The notes beneath the pieces were generated by a model. That model ran no database searches, was not told where the DNA came from, and saw only the letters and a program-made list of their open reading frames with translations. From the NCBI GenBank assembly GCA_040285825.1, contig JAUPSS010000001.1:2790001-2854000 (forward strand): 64,000 bases of DNA, written 5' to 3'. Position 1 is the stretch's first letter, and each line of letters starts with the position of its first letter. The DNA is from Eukaryota sp. TZLM1-RC. Its lineage: Eukaryota; Metamonada: BaSk clade. Made by a program: the position numbers and the translations under genes. Below, piece by piece: positions 56,570 to 64,000 of this stretch.

Positions 56570-58683
56570 CACACTTGATTAAATTAAATCATAACTAATG
56601 GGACGACTATCATTAAACCAAGATTTCCTCTACAAAATCTTGATTTGCTTGCTGTCTAGCTAAAGCTTCTCTAATTCGATTGAAAAACCGCGGTAATCTA
56701 TTAATAATGGCAAATTGAATCCGTGAACGCCATAAAAAAATATCAAATCTTTTCATTGTTTTTTCTTTCACCATTTTTTGGAAGTCATCCAAAAAAGTTT
56801 CTGCTTCAACTGATAATCTTCCATTTATCGAAAATGGGAAAGCAATAAAAACCAGCTGTGTATTTCTATCGACATTTGCATCTTCAATTTCTTTATCATA
56901 TTTTCTATGTTTTTCTTTTGCTTTAAAATCCAGAGCAGCCACAGGATTAAGTTTTCTTCTGTGAACCAAAGTATCGTTTGCAACATTACATGAGACAAAG
57001 TCAACAATAGCTTCAGAATTATCAATCCAATCACAGTATACATCACCTCTATCATCAGAACCAAAAATTATTCAGAGAAAGTGTTTCCTTCAGCAGGGGC
57101 TCTTTGATACACGATAACCTTGCAGTTTGTGCCATATTGAAAACAGTGTCTCTAACAGCATCATGTAATGAAGAACGATAAGTTATCAATTTAGAGCAAT
57201 TTAGAGCATGGCGCAAAGTGAGTTGAGGTGAATTCGAACAAATACATTTTTCTTTTGATAATAATTGGTTAATGGGGATGTTCAAATATAATCTCATTTT
57301 TGTTACAAATGCTTCATTAGTGGCACACAATCCAAATCTTCGTGGTACAATGGTTACAAAAAGTGAAGAATCTGACGCCTTGTTTTCACAAACACCCTTT
57401 TCCAATAACAATGAGTGAAGATCTTGATTTAAAACAGCCGAGCTGCAAATATTATTATAAAGATCTTTTTCATACATTCCAGTCAATCTTTTCTGTAATG
57501 TTCGAAGAGTGTACTTCAAATTTAAAACATTTTTTTCTGGAATATTGCCATTGAATGATTGGGGAAAACATCGACCCCATTTTTCTACATCAATTCTTGA
57601 AATTTCTTCATTTAATGCAAAAACAGTGGAACTTTGCGTTGTCATCAATAAATCTTCCCAATCTGCAAATCTTTCGGAAAACTCAAAGATTGCATTTCTG
57701 CATCCACCAACAAAAAGCACACGAGGTAAGAATAGAAGCCTTCGTCCACCCTAAACCACCATAATGTGGACTAAGGTAAGCATGATCTGGAATTTGAAAC
57801 ATTTTACATCCCAGTAATTGAGACAGAACTTTTGCACGTAACTCATTAAACTTTTGAGCCAAAGGTCTAGTGACGAGAGGATTTGTAGATCGAAATATAT
57901 GATTAAAATTGGAACTAAAACACAGTCTTATAATGGTAAATTTGATGTGTTTTTTTATATCTAAATTCATCATTCGGTCAATTTTGTCAGAAATTGAGTT
58001 CAACTTTTCAAACAATTTTTTGGTAATTTCATCATTATTTCCTAAAAACGAACCCAAATGACGAATAGCATCAATTGAATATAATTTGGCTTGAATTTCA
58101 ATATCATCAATTATTGTGGAAACTGGAGAATTCGATAACAAAACACATTTAAGTAAATTAAGTCGGAGACCAATTTTGGTAAATAATTCTTTAAAACATA
58201 CAGTTGCTTTTTTCACAATATTTAAATCACCAATAAGCACAACATCATCCATATATGCAATCATTTTTAGTGAAGGAAACATCTCTTGAATTTGCAGTAG
58301 AATAGGATGAATGGCCAAACAAAACAAAAGAGGTCCTAACGGATCTCCTTGCTTTACGCCACTTGATGAACTCAAAATGTTGTTACCAAAATGTAAATTA
58401 GAATATGTGCAATATGTTGATTGAAAATATGGTATTAATTCCGGCATATATTGCAATAGAGGACCATGGATACTGCGACGACTTAGTGAATTGAAAGCAT
58501 TACTAAAATCCAATGACATGCAAACATTGGATTCATTTTGACGAAATAAGACATCAGTAGCAAAAATCGCTGAAGAGACTCCATCTGTAGTATTTATACC
58601 ATATTGAAAGGGTAATAAAATCTTTTTAGCTTTTTCATTGAACCTGCTTAAGCAACACCATTTTTTGGAAATCATTCAAAAAA
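56570..58683 (-). mobile_element. LINE copy (family B): RT, finger and endonuclease
   Basis: The frame 57683-58675 holds RT boxes (FSNAFNSLSRRSI, SSGVKQGDPLGPLLFCLAI, AYMDDVVLIG). 57055-57720 holds thumb and finger (CICSNSPQLTLRHALNCSKL). 56613-57060 holds the endonuclease and tail (RGDVYCDWIDNSEAIVDF; ANQDFVEEILV). Two frameshifts separate them. The best RT-containing copy in the window; it also shows the unoccupied CATG target of the 16848-24036 element. Confidence 0.9.
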
Positions 58684-60092
58684 GTGTTCTTTGTCGAACA
58701 CAAGGACCTTCTTGGTCCAAAATCGTTCTACCAATGTAATAATCAAGCTGCTCTTTTGGTTTTAGGGAACATCAATTTGAAAATGGACGAGATAAAAAAC
58801 ACAAAACTTTATTTAGAAAGTTCACAGTACATCATGTCCAGCATCGAGACTGATGGAGTAGCAGTATCATTCATTCAATCTAGAATGAACTTGAAAAAAT
58901 ACAAGGTAACTGCAAAAGAATTGAAAAATAAAGAAAAATATATTGATGACTCCAGCATCAATCCTTCTGAATTTCAAGATAAGACCCTTGCTGCTGCTGA
59001 TCGAGGTAAATCTGATCTGCTCTATCTTTCTGCCAATTCAGCTATTGAAATGACTCATTCAAAAATCATAAGAAAGACACAGATGTTCATTCCAGGTACA
59101 CTCAAAATCAACGAAAATTTGAGTCGAAAAGTTCCAAATTCAAATGAATAAGAGACAGCATACGGGATGACATTCTTATCACACTAAGTAACTCTACTGG
59201 TAGAGTGATTGATCTATCCAATTATGAACCATCTGAAGACTAACAACAAAGGATGGATTTAAACAGCAGTATAATTAATCAAATGACTGAAAGAACAATT
59301 AGTTTATTAAGAGGAAAAGTACCTCAAGAAATCAATATTCCCCACGAAATTGATGACTCATTCAATTTGAGAAACAATGAACAAAAAACTAAATCTGTAG
59401 CCGAATGGGAAGCAACTTTATCCCCATTCAATTCCAAAAGCTGCATGTTTGATAGATTTATGGCATATATTAAACAAAAGAATTTTGTGAATAGTATTGT
59501 TGGTGAAGTCTATCATCAAAAAATATTGAGGAAACTAAGATGGTGGGCTGAGATTAATCACACAAGATCTGAGGCAAAGATGATTCAGAGCTTCAAATCA
59601 GTAATTGTTGATACCAGCCAAGTAGTTATCGGAATTGGGGACTGGGAACAACAAAAACACATGAAATTCAAAGAACCTACAAAAGGAAAAGGTTTGAGAA
59701 CTCTATTTAAAAAGGCTGGTTATAAGGTCTTTTTGATTAATAAGTTTTGAACCAGTTGCTGTTGTTTCAACTGTAAGAAAGCGGCGAAAACAATTAAAAC
59801 ATTCCGATGGTGCAGAAATCCTAGGCCATGGAAGAGGCATGAGATGTCTATTCGTCGAGGGCTTACCATGGGTAAATCATGCGAAGATCGAAATGCTTCG
59901 CTGAATATTGTGACAGTGATAAAGGCACATGTAAATGGTGGAGAAAGACCAGGATACCTACATAGAGTCAGGTTCTGGATGGTTCAAAGAAAAAGGTATT
60001 ATGGTGAAAATCTCAAAAACTCAGTCCCTCTTGTATCAGTGTAAAAAGGACACTTATTTCATTGTTATAGACATCATCTGTAATAAAGAATA

Positions 60093-61517
60093 ATGACAGC
60101 TGTCTTCATTTTTAGACGTGATTTTCGTCTATATGACAACCTAGCGTGGAATGCATGTGTTCAATATTGTAAGAGGCACTCAGTTCCGCTACTCCCAATC
60201 TTCTGCTTCAATGATTTACAACTTGATCCACAGCACAATCCTTATCATTCCCCTGCAGGTGTTAACTTCATGATTCAAAGCATTTTGGACCTACAGAAGT
60301 ACCTCAGTTCGCTCTGTATTCTCCATGGTGCAAACATCTCTATTTTGGAATCAATCAATTTATGCCATTCGATAGATGCAATCTTCTTCAACAAAGATAT
60401 TACTCCTTATGCTAAGCAAAGGGATTCTGAGATTAAATCTTGGTGTGAGTCCAACAACATTAAATGTTTTGGAGATTTTGAGGATTACACTATTTTTTCA
60501 CTTTTCAAGGTGGTTAAGGCCGATGCAACACCATATAAAGTTTATACCCCCTTCTACAAAAACATTTGCCGAAAAGAGCTTCCATTACCACAACAGGAAG
60601 TCTCTTTGGAGGGTATTACTTTTGTTGACTATGAATCATTGGAATTAAGCAAATTTAAACCACAATCTCTCCCAGAAAAGCTTTTCTTGGTTGGTGGGAG
60701 ATGTCATGCACTGAAGCTCTTGCAAAATGTTGTTACCAATTATAGCTCATACGACAATACAAGAAACGACGTCACTAATGAATCTGGAACAACGCATCTG
60801 TCAAGTTTCCTCAAATTTGGCTGTCTCAGCATAAGAGAAGTAGCCAAAGCAGTGGAGGTCTCTTATGGAAAAGACTGTGTATTGTTGAAACAACTCATCT
60901 GGCGAGAGTTTTACTATTCTATAACTTATTATTTTCCCCATATTTTACAACCACCTCCAATACCCAATAAAGCTCTCAAAGAAGAGTACAGTGATATTAC
61001 CTGGCGTTCTGCACAGGAAGAACCTGAACGCTGGGAAGCATGGTGCGCAGGACGCACAGGAGTTCCATTTGTTGATGCTGGAATGAGACAGTTAGTCGAA
61101 ACTGGATATATGCACAATAGATTAAGAATGGTCACTTCTCAATTTTTGATCAAAAACCTGCATATTGATTGGAGGGATGGAGAACGGTTTTTTGCCAACT
61201 GTTTAGTTGATTATGACCCTTCATTGAATTCTGGTGGTTGGCAGTGGAGTGCAAGTACTGGAGCGGACAGTGTTCCTTATTTTAGAATATTTAATCCCTT
61301 CCTACAACAACGAAAATTTGATCCTAATGCATTGTACACAAAGCGTTGGTTGCCAGACTTAAAGGATGTTGCCCCCAAGGATATTTTAAATTGGGATAAC
61401 AAATCTGTTAGGCAACGGGTATTGAGAAATTCAAAGGTTGATTATTTAAATCCTATTGTAGATCACGCTTCTTCTAGAAAAGAAACACTAGAGCTGTATG
61501 CTATTCAAAAAAAGTAG
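60093..61517 (+). CDS. DNA photolyase, class I (CPD-type)
   Basis: 474 aa, single exon. An N-terminal alpha/beta photolyase domain begins TAVFIFRRDFRLYDNLAWN. The FAD-binding helical domain follows: SSFLKFGCLSIREV, QLIWREFYYSI, AWCAGRTGVPFVDAGMRQL, GYMHNRLRMVTSQFL, WQWSASTGADSVPYFRIFNPFLQ. The WQWSASTGAD and RIFNP blocks and the Trp-rich helices mark a class I photolyase/cryptochrome that repairs UV-induced dimers with blue light. No long cryptochrome tail, so repair is the likely role. Its promoter region is the end of the duplicated block carrying the Fanzor1 relic. Confidence 0.96.
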   Translation: MTAVFIFRRDFRLYDNLAWNACVQYCKRHSVPLLPIFCFNDLQLDPQHNPYHSPAGVNFMIQSILDLQKYLSSLCILHGANISILESINLCHSIDAIFFNKDITPYAKQRDSEIKSWCESNNIKCFGDFEDYTIFSLFKVVKADATPYKVYTPFYKNICRKELPLPQQEVSLEGITFVDYESLELSKFKPQSLPEKLFLVGGRCHALKLLQNVVTNYSSYDNTRNDVTNESGTTHLSSFLKFGCLSIREVAKAVEVSYGKDCVLLKQLIWREFYYSITYYFPHILQPPPIPNKALKEEYSDITWRSAQEEPERWEAWCAGRTGVPFVDAGMRQLVETGYMHNRLRMVTSQFLIKNLHIDWRDGERFFANCLVDYDPSLNSGGWQWSASTGADSVPYFRIFNPFLQQRKFDPNALYTKRWLPDLKDVAPKDILNWDNKSVRQRVLRNSKVDYLNPIVDHASSRKETLELYAIQKK

Positions 61518-62359
61518 GTTTTTTTATTTATTTCACTTGTCAATTAGCCAATTCAAAACTTGATCTATCAAATATGTACACTCTTTTCTTCATTTCTTTT
61601 TTGGTTTTTCTACCTAACGGCATCATAGTTGCAATTCTATCACCAACACTTTAAATAAAAACTTGTTCCAAAAGTTTTGTCAAAAAAGGAATCAGTAAAA
61701 TTTTGTATTACACAATTGGCAAACTGATTGTGAATTTCAAAAATGACATCCAAGAGCATTACATTGATTACTTGGATCGATGTGTTTATGTTTTCTATGA
61801 TGTTAAGAGAAACAACAACGTCCTGAAAAAACAGGATAAGAAAAACTTCTCATCATTCATCAACCAAGTTAAATCTCTCCTTCTAGGATGTAGAGATGTT
61901 GATGGCGAAACTTTTACAATGAGAAACAAATTGTCTTCAATTACTTCGCTTTTATTAATGACCGGATCCCTCATTTTTTTCCGATTAATTCCAAAAGAAA
62001 AAATTACTCAAAGTTTGACTTTTCGTCAAAATTTAATTTGTATTTGAGGGCAATGTTTTATATAAATAATAGATTAGAGGATGAGGAGAGTAAAATCTTT
62101 TATTCTCTGCCTTTGAAGAATTCTACATCATGTGAAAGTTTGTGGAATAGAGATCGAAATACTTCGCTGAATATGTTGGCAGTGATGGAAGCACATGTAA
62201 ATGATGGAGATAGACCAGGATAACTGCAGAGAGTAAAGGATGATGAAGGTTCAAAGAAATAGGTTTCAAGGAGAAAATCTTCCACTTCTCAAAAACTCAG
62301 TCCCTCTCCATTGGTGTAAAAAGGACACTTATTTCATTGTTATAGACATCATCTGTAAC
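61355..62359 (+). repeat. Segmental duplication, copy 2
   Basis: Includes the real photolyase 3' end and downstream flank, then the internally deleted Fanzor1 relic, ending CATCATCTGTAA just before ATG 62361. Colinear with copy 1 apart from the large internal deletion. Confidence 0.85.
61703..62223 (+). pseudogene. Fanzor1-type relic, internally deleted
   Basis: The N-terminal part is colinear with 55840-56246 (HYIDYLDRCVYVFYDVK). It joins directly to a C-terminal remnant with WNRDRNTSLNM and DRPG (RuvC-III). RuvC-I, the Glu block and the zinc ribbon are gone. A frameshift also lies near 62000. Confidence 0.8.
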
Positions 62360-62360
62360 A

Positions 62361-63275
62361 ATGAGCCATCCTAATCCTACATTTGAGCTTAAATGTTATC
62401 ATCATTGTGGGCCAATATCCACTATTGATACTATATGTGATCTCATTGGTTTTGCTGATGATTACACAATCTCCATATCATCAAATTTCACAACTTCTGA
62501 AACTCTTCCGATAACATCCTCTGTTGCACTAGGTGTATCAAGTAAATCTATATCTTTTGCCCCAGGATCGACCCCTTCTTTCATTTCCATTGCTTCTGCT
62601 GACAACTCTCTACGTGTAGCCTCTATTGATGCATCTTCGTTTGCTCTCACTCCGTCTATCGTTCATCCTGTATTTCCTTCTTCATCACTACCTTCCGATA
62701 CTCTCACTGATATTGATACTTCAGCGAACAACCTCCTAGCCATCTCAAACTCATCTGGCATTCCCTTCTTGTTTGATCTGTCTTCAAGTACTCCTCTCTC
62801 AGAACTTGTACCGTCTACTCTTTCTCATGGAACTTGCCTCTCGTTTAAACCAAATGAAGCACATCTTTTACTACAGGGCCACGCTAATGGTCAGGTTTCA
62901 TTAATAGATATAAGGAGCAATGAGTTTGTTCTAACAACTTTTGTTGATGGACCAGTAAAATCTCTTGATTGGATTGGTGATGTAAAGTTTGTTGTTTCAG
63001 ACCAAAGTGGAGGTTTGACATCGTTTGACTTATCAAATATTCATGTTCCCAAATTTTTCATGGCACACAAAGGAGCTTGTCTGGTTAAAAGGTATCGGAA
63101 TTTGGTTGTGTCAAAAGGAATTGACTGTCAATTAAATTTGTTTAATTCCAATTTGGAACCTCTGAGCCACATTGAAACTAAAGGAAATGATCTTAATCTG
63201 TGTTGTTCAGATGCAAAAATTTTTACTAGTAATTGTTATGAGTTGAATCAATATGAAGTTTTTTTAAATCAATAG
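62361..63275 (+). CDS. WD40-like beta-propeller protein
   Basis: 304 aa from ATG 62361. Repeating blade-like units of about 40 residues: KSISFAPGSTPSFISIASADNSLRV, LSFKPNEAHLLLQGHANGQVSLIDIRSNE, VKSLDWIGDVKFVVSDQSGGLTSFDLSN. The last is the clearest WD-type pair of strands. No catalytic motif. The size is that of small single-propeller adaptors such as WDR77 or Nup43, but I cannot choose between them. Its upstream region is the end of duplication copy 2. Confidence 0.7.
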   Translation: MSHPNPTFELKCYHHCGPISTIDTICDLIGFADDYTISISSNFTTSETLPITSSVALGVSSKSISFAPGSTPSFISIASADNSLRVASIDASSFALTPSIVHPVFPSSSLPSDTLTDIDTSANNLLAISNSSGIPFLFDLSSSTPLSELVPSTLSHGTCLSFKPNEAHLLLQGHANGQVSLIDIRSNEFVLTTFVDGPVKSLDWIGDVKFVVSDQSGGLTSFDLSNIHVPKFFMAHKGACLVKRYRNLVVSKGIDCQLNLFNSNLEPLSHIETKGNDLNLCCSDAKIFTSNCYELNQYEVFLNQ

Positions 63276-63847
63276 TAGTGTTTATTGTTTTGAATTTAGA
63301 ACATGAGATGATTTTTTTAATTTTGTCTAATTTGATGTGGTGACTTTAGTACTGCTGTCAATTTTATTTTATATCAAATACGTTTTATCAATAAAAAACA
63401 ATTTTTCCTATTAACAATGAACGTGAAATACTGTATCCACCACTTAAGGTGTGTTTCTATCATTCTATTCCATCAGACAACCTTGCACGAGATTCTATTG
63501 CAGAAAGGATGTGGTACGAGCAATCGAGAGCCTGAAATGCCTATTCTTTACATTTGGTTCTCATTGTAGACTTTGGAATTAGTAATCATTTCATCAATGA
63601 AATGCAGTTATTCCTCTTGCTGAAACTTCAAAAGGAAATGTTTCAACCAAAAAATCTAAATTTGACAATAACTATTCGATATTTCGTGTTGATTGTGATG
63701 ATAGCATCTAAACATTGTTCCACCCGTGAGGTCAACTCACAAATCAAGACTGTCTCCCTTCTTGATTCATCATTATTTTCAAAGATAAGATTTAGGTCAG
63801 GTTTTAACTCAGTCACAGCTGAAGGATAATTGAAAAAAATCATTTGT
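63276..63847. other. Intergenic, nothing recognised
   Basis: 3' flank of the propeller gene with AATAAA at about 63390; short ORFs only. Confidence 0.4.
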
Positions 63848-63927
63848 TGTTGCCTAAAGTCTATTGTAATTAAAGGAAAGATGATTTATTTTCCCATTCA
63901 TAATATATAGGTAGTATTGTGCCAACA
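63848..63927 (-). repeat. 3' LTR, 80 bp
   Basis: TGTTGCCTAAAGTCTATTGTA at its left edge and GCCAACA at its right match the family ends; the middle is diverged. Confidence 0.8.
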
Positions 63928-64000
63928 CTGCTTCTTCCCTTTTTCAAGATAAATCAGCTTATTTAAAAATGAAACTTAACTATAAACAAATAACTACATA
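63848..64000 (-). mobile_element. LTR retrotransposon, right part outside window
   Basis: An 80-bp LTR followed by the family polypurine tract (CTGCTTCTTCCCTTTTTC in plus reading) and internal sequence like that at 25170-25220. This is the 3' end of a minus-strand element that continues past the window. Confidence 0.8.

Larger units (their letters stand above)
55700..60044 (+). pseudogene. Fanzor1-type nuclease relic, split by LINE insertion
   Basis: The N-terminal part lies at about 55790-56246 (HYIDYLDRCFYVFYDVK; FTMRNKLSSITSLFINDRIPHFL). After two LINE copies the frame resumes at 58684-59151 with SIETDGVAVSFIQSRM and RuvC-I AADRGKSDLLYL. The next part, 59253-60044, has VIGIGDWEQQKHMKF, GKGLRTLFKKAGYKV and a zinc ribbon CCCFNC. 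Then come NPRPW and RuvC-III CEDRNASLNI, ending ERPGYL. The GDW, NPRPW and DRNASLN blocks are characteristic of Fanzor1. The catalytic Glu block is damaged: Glu is Lys and a TGA at 59748-59750 replaces what is likely an Arg codon. The gene is inactive. Confidence 0.85.
55484..60083 (+). repeat. Segmental duplication, copy 1 (interrupted)
   Basis: Starts in photolyase coding sequence (AGACCTAAAGGATGTTG) and ends CATCATCTGTAA, 9 bp before the photolyase ATG. It corresponds to 61355-62359, which ends just before the beta-propeller gene ATG. It contains the photolyase 3' fragment, the Fanzor1 relic and inserted LINEs. Confidence 0.85.

Noticed and set aside
57342-57764. Plus-strand ORFs opposite the family B LINE
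   Set aside because: Antisense to thumb and finger coding sequence with recognisable motifs on the minus strand.
1-64000. CRISPR arrays, bacterial operons or riboswitches
   Set aside because: No spaced direct repeats of CRISPR form; introns, tRNA structure and protein families show a nuclear eukaryotic genome.

Overview
The window is nuclear DNA of a unicellular eukaryote. The evidence is: protein families restricted to or typical of eukaryotes (poly(A)-binding protein, DCN1, an SRF-type MADS box protein, eIF4E family, an SDF2-like MIR protein, a eukaryote-type pantothenate kinase), two tRNA genes lacking encoded CCA, LTR and non-LTR retrotransposons, and GT-AG introns. The code is standard and the DNA is AT-rich. 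Introns are tiny: those I could place by reading frame and protein conservation are 27-38 nt. One gene has a 5-nt exon. I cannot name the species.

Layout. 1-1542: 3'-truncated cofactor-independent phosphoglycerate mutase. 1790-3820: a Fanzor-type (eukaryotic TnpB-like, OrfB) RNA-guided nuclease gene with a strong hairpin just past its stop. 4016-4420: unknown small gene. 4750-6745: non-LTR (LINE) relic split by a 1.45-kb non-autonomous LTR element. 7427-12117: Vma12/TMEM199-like, PABP, DCN1-like and a type II membrane protein. 12795-14665: LINE relics. 15094-16318: small unknown gene and an NmrA-like NAD(P)-binding protein. 16525-34480: an 18-kb nested transposon island holding one nearly intact Ty3/Gypsy-like element (plus strand), a 1.45-kb non-autonomous element (minus strand), and a second full-size Ty3/Gypsy-like element inside the latter. 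All have LTRs of only 79-154 bp and 4-bp target duplications. 34992-41128: an unknown gene, the MADS box gene, LINE relics, and an eIF4E homologue with a C-terminal membrane anchor. 41455-46541: LINE copies around tRNA-Trp and tRNA-Leu. 47069-55319: amidohydrolase, Aly/REF-like RRM protein, secreted LRR protein, pantothenate kinase, MIR protein and a large unknown protein, mostly in tight divergent pairs. 55484-62359: a duplicated block with the photolyase 3' end and a second, unrelated Fanzor1-type gene. One Fanzor copy is split by a LINE, the other is internally deleted, and an intact photolyase lies between them. 62361-63275: beta-propeller protein. 63848-64000: the edge of another LTR element.

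The most notable content is two separate lineages of Fanzor genes in one 64-kb window. One is intact with nuclear-localisation-like basic clusters and a candidate omegaRNA hairpin. The other is decaying and tied to a local gene duplication. Next come the miniature LTR elements with duplicated polypurine tracts, the 5-nt microexon, and the tail-anchored eIF4E. Host genes show no obvious functional clustering.
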